Shown here: one piece after another, positions 48,901 through 60,638 of the stretch | How positions within the stretch are numbered: the stretch's first letter is position 1 | Layout: the number at the start of each line of letters is the position of its first letter | Assembly (NCBI GenBank): GCA_910591455.2 | Contig: OU342808.1 | Location: 13,962,404 to 14,026,403 of the forward strand | Length of the DNA: 64,000 nucleotides | Direction of reading: 5' to 3' | DNA from: Pholis gunnellus | Taxonomy: Eukaryota; Chordata; Actinopteri; Perciformes; Pholidae | The notes under the pieces: model-generated | What the model saw: the letters and a program-made list of their open reading frames with translations, nothing else | The model's database searches: none | Told to the model about the DNA's origin: nothing | Translations under genes and position numbers: made by a program

Positions 48901-51298
48901 TAACACACCCCTCTTTTTCATACAGGTGTGTCTCCCACTCTCTTCTGGCTCACCTGCAAGCAGACACACCTGTGCACATACAGTACAAGCCTGTACGAAT
49001 TTGGACAGCGATACAGTTAATGTGTTTGGCTCCAGCACACTGGATTAGAAATTAAACATTGACAATGTGGTTAAAGTGCTGACATAAATGACTGAAAGCA
49101 CTTTTACCATCTGTAAAAGTGCTTTAGGGCGATCACACGATCCACATTGGATAACCACAGGTTGGGCGTACGATCCCAAGACTATTCACCAGACACAAGA
49201 ATTACAAAGCTGACATCAGCACTTTACCTTCATAAGCAGTGTGCAGGAGTACCGACACAAAACATTAAAGAAAACTAACGTTCACACCCAAATATAAACT
49301 GCATTGTTATCTGTGTGGCAGGTCTACAACAAAACATAAGTAAAAAGTAAACCTAATGTTCTTACGATGTAGCTTACACACAGTTCGATGCCAATTATTT
49401 CGGAAGCTAAAGGATTTGTTTGCAACAAAAAAAAAAGAAAAAGAGAAAGAAAATAACCTTTTTCTCATCAGGCATGTGGATGTGGTTTAGAAGGGTGTGG
49501 GGTGCCATGTCATTTTAGGGTGCTGTGTGTGTGTTGTTCATTAAACTTTGTGCCCTCTCATTAGGATAAACACTACCAGCAGGGCAGACGGGGTGTCAGC
49601 TCTAGGTTTGGTGCACAAAAATGTCCATTAAAAGCACATATAAGCAGGTTTACATGGACATTCTTTCCTTCTGGCTGTGTTTTGTCCAAACACAAATCTG
49701 CTCATTATTGTTAAAATGAAGGAGAGATTAAATGGACCTACCCAACAACAACACCTCGGCCTCTCCCAAAAAACAGTAAAACGGCCTTTGGTTCTCCCTT
49801 GTAAACAGACTCCTCCTGCTGGGAAGTTTCCGTGCCACAGGGAATGCCATGTTCTCTAGAAGCCTCATCACCGTCAACATCAACCTAACATTTCTGTGAT
49901 TACTGAATCCCTGAATTAATTACTATAAATGGTGCTTTTGTCAGCAGCCATTCCCTTTCCCCCTCACACAGGATAGTATTAAACTATGGAGGGTTGGCTG
50001 ATGTACACTAAACACTGAAAAACATACGCTTTAGATAATACATCATGTCACTATGTAGTCATAAAAAGTACAAGCCAATTGTATATACCGTTTATATATC
50101 CCATTTTATTAGCTGTTTCACATTATAAAATACTTTTTTGTTTAAAAAAAACTAACATTTACCACAAATGAATGGTCTACCAGGTTGAGACATACAAACA
50201 CAAAAGGTCAACGATAGCTGACAAAACAGTCTCAAGTCAAAAGCTGGTTCTGCAGCTTTCAACCTCATCATCTTCACAGTGAACACAGACTAATGGAACA
50301 GTTTAAACATCTTTAGGTCCATGTCAACTGTGCAAACTTCATCTGCTGATGAAGAATGTGTGGTGAGGTTAAAAAGCTCAAGTGGACCTTGAGTGGAGAT
50401 CGTTTCCAAGGCTGAGAATGAACTGTCAAGCTCAAATCAATGTTAGAAGCAAGGCCTCTTTTCACAATTCAAATTAATAAATGTCTATGTAACAGTACTG
50501 AATTATACTGTGTCAAACATTTGACATTTGCTACGTACACTATGTTAAGATTTCCTTCTGAAACATCTTAACAACCTACATCTAACAGTGTTTCTAGCAA
50601 CACACCACCACAAAGTTGCGAAACAACTGTAATTATAGTTTCCTCAAATAATCCCAATATTAAGGGCGTGAGTCTCAGGAGCCAAGGTGTGTTTGGGTTT
50701 GTTGTTAGGCATGTTATGACAAGTAAATATGTAATGGGTCACCTGAGCTCATCCCACAGCGCAACAGTGTCCAACATTAAACTGGGGCTAGATGGTCAGA
50801 TCTTCATATAGGCCGAGGTAAAAAAAAAAAAAAAGATTAGTTCCCTAAGTATTTATCCAACTAAAGCCCTAAGCTATTGTCTACTTTGCCCTTGAATTGT
50901 ACTTAAAGTAAGCAGAGAAAAAGATGTCTGAATGCTGTAACATTCCTTTAACAGTCCTTTGATCCAACAGGAAATCCCTTTAATCTCAAACACCAGAAGA
51001 CAAGACTTTTATAAGCTTATAGTTCAGCTCACACTTACACACTTTGTTCTACTCTGGCAGCTTCACACCAGCTTTTATCTTCCTGAGCTAAGTCAAACAG
51101 AAACGGTCTGATCCATGAGCTCTACATTTGATAAAAACCACACAGTTTGCCTAGTATCATTTTGACGCCAACAGCAGGTAACCTTTTATTTTGCCTTTTG
51201 TTTTTCTCCCCTTCAGATAGATTCAGAACACAACACACATACTTTAACCTTGCACAAGCAACCATGCCATGTCCAGAAATGCCTAAACAGCGCAACCT

Positions 51299-54200
51299 TC
51301 AGGCCTCGTACAGTGGAGTAACAGTGCCGTCCTTCCACTCGATCAGGATTTCTCCTCGCTGTAAAGTGGGGGAGGAATGCGGGAGGCGCATGGCATGCTC
51401 TGTCAGCGGGGCTCTTTCACTGGACACCGGGGACCCAGGAATGCTCACCTCAGGCCTCGGAGTGTATGACTTCAAAACACACACCACCTTCTTCCTTCTG
51501 GCAGAGTTAGACAAGGACAGATAGTGGGTGGAGGTACAACAGTTTGCTTTGTACCAAAGCTCTTTGAAATGTTTTGCCCCAATGTTTCCTTCATTTTCTC
51601 TATGTTCTTTAAAAAAAATAAAAAATAAAAGCTGAATTTTATTGAATGTGGGTCTCCCAAATTCTATATAAAATGTACATTGAAGACCAACATTCAATAC
51701 AAATATGAGCAGGGTGTCAGCTGCGCATTAGATAGACTTGTTGTGTCTTTTCAGTATGCACTTGAGAGCCTACTGTAATGTTTCATGTTATTGAGTTTAA
51801 ATCAATTTATTACTCTGAAATGTGAAATGCCCATCACACACAGAGACCAAAGCGATGTCTTAAAATTGCTCCCTTCTTCAGATTCAGACTCAAGAAACTA
51901 AAATGTATCCAATTTTCAAAGAGAAAACAAAATCAAAACAAGCAAATCTATAGCTGGTACCAGTAAAATTGAGTCTACTTTACCATATAAATGATTAGTT
52001 AATAAGTAAATTGATAATACATTTAAATAATGTTGGTCAACTAATCCTTCCAAAAGTAAAACTATGAATAAATTAAAAAATGTGTTTTTTTCTGTGTATT
52101 GTGTGTGTGTGTTTAGCACTCACCTGTTGGAGTAAACATTGAGGATAAGAATCACAGTCCCCAGAACCAGAGCCAAAGAGCTAAGTACCAGCATGGTTAT
52201 CTTCCAGCCCATCCCTGTACACATGCACGCAGACCAAGCGACACATCATTCATTTTACACAACCCACATTTGAACTCATATTTACCTCTTTCTAAGTTGT
52301 GATTCTTGTTCAAGTACTTGTTACATTTCTGTCAAGACTCTGAACCTTCAAATAAATGCCCATTGACACTCCTTTGCAAACATTGCAACACAGTTTCACA
52401 TTCACCCATCTCCACCTAGTGGTGGAAAGGTAAATACATCCTCACTGAACAATTGACAGAGCTGTTATGTTTACTCCTTCAGTATTTTGGAATTAAATAT
52501 TTCCACTTAAAAAAATTGACAGACAGAAGTTAGATTATTGAGTTCAGTCTCCCAAACTTACCATAGTCCATACTGAAGAAAACCATGGTGGGATCTGAAG
52601 GGGATTTGGTGCTCGGGGACAGAAGAGGCAACTCCATTACAGGATGTGTTTGTGTGACTTCAACTGCCATCATACCGTCAACTACAAGTAGACAAAAAAA
52701 GGAAACTAGAAGCAATGACCAACACTAAACCTCACAGGTCTGATTTGTTTGCCCTTCTGATGAAGGAAGTGATAGTTGTTTGTCCATCTTTAGCAGAAAG
52801 ATGGAAATCAGTACAAACAGGACATGCCCGATATAAACACAGCACGAGTCAGCATTGCGGGGATGCTGATTCATAGAGTGGTTGGCTGCCGTCCCGGATG
52901 AGGAAAATATTGATTAGTCAAAAGTGCACTCAAATAAATTCAATCATCACGACAAAAGCAGGCATATTGTAATCTAATCTACAGGCCATGGCAGAAAAAC
53001 ATCACGTGACCAAAATCTAATATATCACATGCACTTTTGAAACGCGTGAGCATTTTTGGTTTTCTATATTTTAGCCCACAGACTACAATTTGCACACATC
53101 AATATTTAATGCAAATCATTGTGCAATAAATGTCAGTTTTGCTATGGTGAGAACAACTTGCAAAGGTTTCAAAATACTTGAGTAAAGTAACACATCACAA
53201 TGGAAAGAGGGATGTCCTGTAGAGACTCCCTGTCGATGCATTTAAAGAAATCAAAACAGTCAAGCTTTGAAGATCAGCAATCTTTTCCAAGCCCGACACA
53301 TTCATTCATTATCCTTTTCACGATGTCCACGTTTGCTTGTTTGTTCTTGTTTTCTGACAACATAGCTTGTCGAAGAAATGCTTTTTTGCTTTAATCCTTA
53401 GATTTCAGCGGGTCCATGAATGCACCAACACGTTGAGTTTTGGAAATGGTTCCTGCTGGCAACCACACGACAACAAAACTATAATCTATGGTTATTTCTT
53501 TTCTAATTCAGGTCTACCATAATATTAACAAAGATTTAAAAAGAAAAAGTATACTTCACTAGCATGACCTGATTCAACTATCTGACTGCAAATTAGGAAA
53601 TCAATCTAAAAGCTCATGTGATTGAAATATGGTTCACAATAATGTCAAGTATTTACACTGTTGGTGATAACATTTGTAATTTAGGGGGGTATAACCTCGC
53701 AAAGCCACTGGCCGGTCCTTAAAAGAAATTTATGTTGCTTTTATTAGTCACATACTGTGGGAAGATTTAGTAAACTACTGTTAGTGAGAAACTTTAAAAG
53801 GTCCTTACGTGATTCAGCCTTTATATCAGAGACGACACTTGGAAAAATCCCAGGTTCCAATGATTTCCCCAGATTGTGGTGAGGTTGGTGTTGCTTGTCT
53901 CTCCCATTGCACAGTGTCTGGTTGTCAAGCGTCCGCCACCTGCTGCCAGGCTTGGAAAGAACATGAGACATTTTATACTCTTTTTAAGTAAAAAACATGC
54001 TACAATATGCTTCTCCCCCCCTAGTTTTTAAAGTAATCTGACGGTACTATCAGAGAAAAACCTTCCGTTCCTCTAAAATATTATTACCTGCTTGTGTTCC
54101 TTCGAAAGGAAGACCAAAGTGGATTCTTGTGCTGCACTCAGGTGCAGCCCCCTCCCTACCAAAGTGAGGTGGCCCTTCTTGGAACAGAACCATGCCTGGC

Positions 54201-55062
54201 TGCTTGCCTCTCTGCCTATATCCACCGCTGCCACCCCGGCATCATCAGTGTTGTCACTTTCGGCCCTGAAGATGCAGGGCTGCAGGTGGACGCCTTCATA
54301 CTGCTCTCTCGGTGCGGTCAGACACTCCCCAGTGTGGTGATTGCTGAGGGCCTGGCTCTCTGGGAGCCAACGCCATTCCTGCAAGGCTGAATATGGGCTG
54401 CAATCACCCAGAGATACTCTGCCTCCCAAAGTCCCTCCGTGCACCTGCAGACATTTAGCCAGCAGCTTGTTCTGAATCTTTAAGCCAGACGACTCTGTGG
54501 AGGGGACATGGGGGGGAAAAAGGCATTGTTCGAGCTGTTATAATCCTCTCAGCCATTGTTGTTATTTGAGGAGGGAGTTTATACAATTAATTACGTTACA
54601 TTTTGTTTTATTAAAAAGCATGCAAGTCAGAAGAGTAGAGTTTGACAAGTAGCTGGTAAGTGTCCTACTAATCGGCATACAACAGAAACAGAAAAAAGCA
54701 ATATATCTTGATCGCAACACAACTTTTTCAATGTAACGTAGCTGGTCTCCCTTTCTGCTAATAGCTACATTCTGGTAAAAGAGGCCGGATCGGCTACACG
54801 GGTTAGGCTTGTTATTTATCGATGTAACGTTAACGGTAGCTTCGACTTGGAAAGGGTCTTTCGAATAACGTACTAAAGATACGACGAACAACATGCAGCT
54901 ATTGGACAGCTAACGTCGAAAAACGTTCATCTGAATACGCGAGCGGCCGTTTTCCTTGGCTTCGAATCGCTTTCGATCTTTAAAATCTTTAAAACAGCTT
55001 TTAAAATTACCTTGGAAAATGACGAAGACAAGCAAATAGACACACGGCAGCCTTCTTCCCAT
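51299..55062 (-). CDS. Single-pass membrane protein with mannose-receptor-type ricin-B (cysteine-rich) domain (6 exons)
   Basis: Exons 55062-55011, 54494-54088, 53950-53809, 52681-52562, 52214-52124 and 51497-51299 join in frame, all GT-AG, to give 336 residues. Residues 1 to about 18 (MGRRLPCVYLLVFVIFQ) are a signal peptide. Residues 20 to about 170 resemble the N-terminal cysteine-rich ricin-B beta-trefoil of mannose-receptor family proteins, with the pattern KCLQVHGG, LGDC, EWRWLPE, GECLTA, LQPC, QAWFCSKKGHLTL and SRWRTLDNQTLC. A proline/serine/threonine-rich stalk follows, then one membrane helix at residues 246-268 (ITMLVLSSLALVLGTVILIL). The tail of about 68 residues starts RRKK and ends IEWKDGTVTPLYEA. 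There are no C-type lectin domains, so it is far shorter than mannose receptors (over 1400 residues). I do not recognise a named orthologue. A sugar- or sulphate-binding cell-surface role is possible but inferred only from the domain. Confidence 0.85.
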
Positions 55063-56525
55063 GGCGAGGACAGGCACTGATACTTTGGGGGTATCCCGTG
55101 GCAATCCAACCTGCATCTATGGAGCAACAAGTGCAAGTGGGCTGGAACTAAAGTTCATGCAACCTCCCACTGCGCGTCCATCAGTGGGGTAGATGAATGG
55201 AGGATCCGAGCATTCCTCCTCATAACTCTTCATTGGGACATGTATAGTTCAAAATGTATACTTCCGTTGAAATGCTATTTTATTGTTATTGTCCAGGGAT
55301 CAAAGCGATTGCTTAATATCAGGGATGACTTTGCCTGTTTTCGACTTTCTCCTCTCCACCTGTTACTAGGTCGTCACTGTTTACACTGTGTTCATTTGTT
55401 CACAGCTAATACAACCTATAGACATTCCTTGTTTACCACTATGACATGCAAGGCAATGTGTTTTCAACCAGTGTGCTGCAGCTCCATGGACTACCAATTA
55501 GATTTAAAGAGCATAAATCTGTTATAAGGAGAAAATAGTGTTCCAAGCTGAATAGGATAGCCCACTCGTTACTGTGAGAAATGGGACAGCTTTTGGGGCC
55601 TGCATGGTCACATGATGTTTTTCTCTGTCATGATGCACCGCAAGGTATGTGAAAGACCTGAAACACATTAAACATATTCAGTGGACTTAAAATGATTCAA
55701 ACCTTGGTCTCAAATAACATTTATTTGTATTCTGATTATATTTAACACAACATTACATTAAATATTGAAATAACAAACATGTCACAGCCAACAAAGATAA
55801 GATAAAGAGAAGATAAGATAGACTGTATTGTCCCGAAGGAAATTTGTCTTGGAAACATAGTGTTTGCTGTTAACAAATACAAAAATAACATAGTGCATAC
55901 ATACAGTACATACACAGACTGTCGCCAGTCCACATGCACACAGTGCCTACAGTACATGCACAGACTGCCACCAGCCAACAAATAAATTGCACACTGCCCA
56001 TCATACAAGACACCTGTAGTGTATAGTTAAGATAAAAATAAAGAATACAAATCAACGTTACAGGGGTTAGGCTCTGGCTAGCTTGCCATTTCAGGCTGTG
56101 ATGGACAGGGGGACAAAGAACTGAAGTTCCCTTTTTGCCTGCAACCACTACTGAAAACCCAGGAAAACCATATCCATGGTTTGCACCTGGCAAACTTAGA
56201 GCTTGCATATGGAAGAGAACAAGTTGAGGTAAAAGGCATTGCCATGAATGAATGAATGAAAGTATGTGATAAAAGTAAGGAACCTGAGTAAAAATAGGTT
56301 TTCAATAAACTAAAACAAAGCATTTTTTCCACTCTACAGGGAAATGACTGAGGGGCACAGATATGTCATTTATACTACAGAAATACAGCATGCAGTTTTT
56401 TATGTTTCAAAACAGCAAATACGCTACAATATGAATAGCTCAAATGCCCTCATCATCTGTCAGCATTTTTTAAGTCAAGATTATCTGTTCCTTTAGAAGC
56501 TCAGCTTTTGTGATCCAACCCAGTC
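55063..56525. other. Intergenic DNA and arrestin gene 3' UTR
   Basis: Holds the 5' flank of the ricin-B gene on its left and the 3' UTR of the first arrestin gene on its right. A minus-strand AATAAA at 55720-55725 is a candidate signal for the latter. A dispersed repeat lies at about 55790-55990. No further gene was seen. Confidence 0.5.
55790..55990. repeat. Probable dispersed retroelement tail
   Basis: GATAAGATAGACTGTATTG, then TCCCGAAGGAAATTTGTC, resembles the GATAAGA-CTTTATTGATCCCGAAGGAAATT ends that I associate with teleost non-LTR repeats. It is followed by tandem-like words around CAGTACATACACAGACTG (55912) and CAGTACATGCACAGACTG (55951). The boundaries are not certain. Confidence 0.45.
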
Positions 56526-59101
56526 CTACTGAGTGTCCTGAGAAGGGGAGAAAGGAGACATATACGGGGGAGGTTCGTGTCCCTGTTGAAACAGAGGAGG
56601 AGCAGTAGGGGCTTGAGGCTGCACTGAGGATGAAGCTGCAGTTGGAAACCCATATGGAGCAGCCTGTTGAGGCCACTGATTATTATATCCACTTGATATG
56701 TTTGCATATTGAGTGGGATCTGGTGCTGGGTAGCCATAAGCAGCTGAACCTGCAGGTACAAGATAAGGTCCAGTCGGGAAGGCGGGGGGAGGGAAGTCGC
56801 TGTAACTTGGGGCCCCAACAGCCCCATCTGCAGGACCCCCAGCTCCACCAGGCTGAAGGGCAGCCAAACCAGAGCGAACTATGACCAGGGGAAACACCAC
56901 CTCCGGGTCAACAGCAAAACTGATGTCCAGATACACCTGGGAAAGAGAAACGTATGAAACTACCATTTATTTATATTAAATTGACTGTGCCGTCTGATAA
57001 ACATGATTATAGTCTGATATTTTACTGTTTGTACTGTAAACATATATGCTGTTGTGTGGTTATGGTGTTTTGTATTTCTAACAGTTGTTGAAGCGTGGGA
57101 TTTAAGACAAGAATTGTCTGTGCAACAATTACATAACTGCCAATATTTGCAAACAAATGCAAATACTCAATTTCTCTGTTGATGTAACACCACTATTACA
57201 TCATTACATACCTTAAGGTAATGGTCAACTGTGAGGATTTCACAATGATGGAGAGTTGGGATGACATCGGCAGGAACTGTTAACTCGCAGGAGACGGATT
57301 CCTCTGAATTCGGTGCAATCGTCTCTCCAACCATTTTGCACAGACTTTGGTCACTGATATTAGTGGAGGCATTGGCACGGTACACTATTTTCTGCTGTAG
57401 ACTGAATTTGGGCTTCATTTCTTTGGAAGAGGAATTGTGGATTTTGGCAACAACAGCCACATTGTCACCTATAAAAAACAAATCATAACATCTGGATATG
57501 CACAGTTTTTAAAAAAAAAAAATGTCACAACACAATAACAAAATTATACATTACACGTATACTGTAAGTAAGTATGTAGTTGAGTGACTTTACCAGGAGA
57601 GCAAATGTTTGTGTTTACGGTAGCAGACATTTGGACCTGTCCTTCGGAGAAAGTGCTCATCTTTTTATCCACTGAACCAGACTGTGGACACTAGAACAAC
57701 AAAAACAAACAAACATATTTTCTTTCAATGCAGCTACTCATACGACTGAAATTCAAAGTTTAGGAGAAAATATTGTCATCTCGCTGTTAAACTGTGGATT
57801 AGCCATCCTTGTCGGTTATCACCAAAAAAGGTGAACTCTAACATCCCAAAATGAATCCTTCCGGACTAGGTTTAAGAGGGGGGCTGGGCAATACTGTATG
57901 CTCTCTCTATTCTCTAAAGGGCCATAATATCATATCATTAAATACTCTCATCACTCACCACCCTTCTACTTTTTGCTGAATCCATTTCCTGTTTATTCAA
58001 ACAGTGTGTTCTATTTGTTCACATGCCACACCCTAACTCTCAGTCGGTCCTGTTGACTGCCTCCTATTATATTATATAAGTACAGTACACTGCTGTTATG
58101 TTAGAATGTTCCCCATGCCAGACTACACTTTGCTCAGACACATTTAGTATAAAACTGTTTTCATCCCTAACTCTGCATTGTTTCCTTCAACCCGTCTGTT
58201 CCTTTCTTTCAGTTATTGCCAGCTGGATCTTTAGTCATGTGGCTTGATATCTTGGATATTTTCCTTCAAATATTTGAGTTAATTTGTACTATTACAAACT
58301 CATAACATGTATCACTGTGGTGTCCCACCTACCATTACTTGGCCATGGTGGGAAAGGGACTTTGAAACAAATTTGAGCTCTTTTTGTACTGTAGAAGGCA
58401 TCCGCCAGCTTCTGGACACCTTAGCTTCCAGCATGTAGACAATCTTTCCATGAAGCCCCTTGAAGGATGACGGCATGTCCCTGTAAGACAAAACCAGTCC
58501 ATGAATGCAGGTATTTGTAAACACAAACACAGTAGCCCTGCTAGATGCTAGAAATGTACACTTACCCCTGTGGAATTGTAAACCTGAACTTAAAGTGATG
58601 GTCTCCTTTGGGAAGTACAGTGGCTGCAAAATAACTGAGAATCATTAACACTTCCTGTTGGGAACTGACAGCTCTTTATTTGCTCAGTTGGATTTATTAG
58701 ACCTACCTCAGGTTGTGTTTAGAAATGTATACAAATGAACAATAATATGTGGCATATAAGTAGATAGCATTAAGTCAAGATAACATACATCTGTGCAGTT
58801 AAGATGAGCGAGCGAAGCATAGGGCTAAATATTTACCAGACATACCTTTCTCATTTTCAGCAATTACGTGCTCTTTGAGTTTCAGGTATCTCCTGTGCGC
58901 ATTGTACGATTTACTGTTATCTCCGGTGCCATGAGTCCAGTGCACGCGCGCGTCCCCTTTGGCTTTCACGGTCAGGGCCTTCACTTTGGTTTCTTTTGTC
59001 AAAGTGAAAGTGATTGTGCCTGCGATAGTATCTCCTTGAGAAAAAGTGTCCTCTTGGTTGAGAGCTTCATAAAACAGATTTAAGTCCTTTATCGGAGACA
59101 T
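56526..59101 (-). CDS. Arrestin domain-containing protein, ARRDC3-like, copy 1 (6 exons)
   Basis: Exons 59101-58846, 58623-58566, 58480-58333, 57690-57594, 57468-57212 and 56936-56526 join in frame to give 408 residues, near the 414 of human ARRDC3. Residues 1 to about 150 are the arrestin N domain (LNLFYEALNQEDTFSQGDTI at the start, later MPSSFKGLHGKIVYMLEAK). Residues about 165-300 are the C domain (GDNVAVVAKIHNSSSKEMKP, HHCEILTVDHYLKVYLDISF). The tail is rich in Pro, Gly, Tyr and Ala and contains PPPY at 394-397, the motif through which alpha-arrestins recruit NEDD4-family ubiquitin ligases to membrane cargo. The start was chosen for the family's N-terminal spacing; upstream in-frame codons lack similarity. 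A paralogue with identically sized internal exons lies directly upstream. Confidence 0.92.
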
Positions 59102-60638
59102 TTTGGATGTACCGTTAGCTGTCAAACGCGTTTGCTTTCCCCACCCACCTGTGTCTACACGGAGCGACGGCTGACTCTCAGCTGGATGAGGCTCCGCCCG
59201 AAGATTGAGCTCACACAAAAATAACGTCACACAACGTGCTGTCATTTACAACAGTCCAGACTGTTGTAAATGACTGTCAAAGTAAATATTTGTAAAGACT
59301 GTATCTTTTTTTATTCTGGTTTCACGACTAGCGAACTCGTTAGTAAATCAAATGAATGGGAAACAAAGTACAACGTGGTTGCTCTAAGCATATAACGAGA
59401 ACGGGGGGCTCAAGTGACTCAACTAAAATCATAAACCGGCAGCGGACCGGTCGTAACGACAACAGTGGGCGTTGTCATGGATTGTGGACCCGCCATGCTC
59501 AGCTCGGCAGCTTCTTGCCACAGACTTATCACTGCACTGCCAGCGCCACTGCGGAGGATCTCGGCATTAAGGGAAAACGTCCATTATTGCCTCATGTCAG
59601 GCAGTTAAATTACAACATACTTTAAAGCAATCCAGATATCACAACAGCATAATGCACAATAGGCTATTCAGGTTTCCACAATTAAGTTATATAACATTTA
59701 GTTTAAGGGATCTTAGTGTTTAAGCGTTGTACTGTTTACAGCGTGTTTATTATTAGGCTATTTGAAAGCCTAATGTCTGACAAAATGGAAGAGCTCTGGA
59801 TGGATGACATTTGCCAAGACCTGTGCTATCCATGGATCAATCACTGAATCGGGCCCAGGGGCTCCCTTGACCTTCACCTACAAAATGTCACTCAAAGAGA
59901 CTCGTACTAACAAGGAAGAGACTCAAAATGACCACAAATAAACTAAACAAATATGAAGAGACACAAAACAGCTGCAAAGAGGCCGCAAAGAGACAAAATA
60001 ACAACAATGAGTCTCAGAGAAACCTTCTCTTGCAATTATTTATTCACATCTACAAGTCAGAGAAAACACTGGCAGTTGGCAAGTATAAAAAAAAAATCAG
60101 GTTTGCTAAGAATCTTGTAAATGAAATGGACAGAAGTCGTTGTCTGGTGTTAAATTCAGCAGACTGGGAAATATAGAGAAAATGCATATTTTGCCTCTTA
60201 GTTGATCGTTTTATAAAATAAACATATGAAAAGATTTTTTGATATAGTACTTGTTGTCCAGATTCTTTCAACTAGCCACAGTGAGGTAGAGAGAACAGGT
60301 ATAGACTAACATTGAAAAAATGTTCAGTCGAGGACTCTTGAGTTGAACAAGGCACGTGTACATACACAGGGTATCCGGATGGCTGAGGTTTGAGCAGCCA
60401 GACAGAGCTAATTAGCAACATGAACTGACAGGAAAACACCTTTCCCATATAATGCATAAATCCTATATAATTGTTTGCATGCAAACAGTAAATATTGCAC
60501 AAAGTGCCTTTTTAGTTTCAAATTCACACTTCAAAATGTAAAACACAAGACACGATAGGTGATCAGATTTGACATTTAGATACGTATTAGTATTTCACGT
60601 CACAATTAAACTGATTCAGTCATTAAGCATAAGTTCTA
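59102..60638. other. Spacer between the two arrestin genes
   Basis: Contains the promoter side of copy 1 and the 3' end of copy 2. No conserved coding sequence was seen on either strand. Near 59880-60010 there is an imperfect run of short repeats of the type AGAGACTC/AAAGAGAC. Confidence 0.5.

Larger units (their letters stand above)
44601..51298. other. Gene-poor region with a diverged tandem duplication
   Basis: No conserved exon was recognised on either strand. The centre is a duplicated block (45640-46950 and 47055-48900) with GA tracts at its joints. The right end should hold the 3' UTR of the minus-strand gene at 51299-55062; a minus-strand AATAAA at 51185-51190 could end it about 110 nt after the stop. 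Confidence 0.55.
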
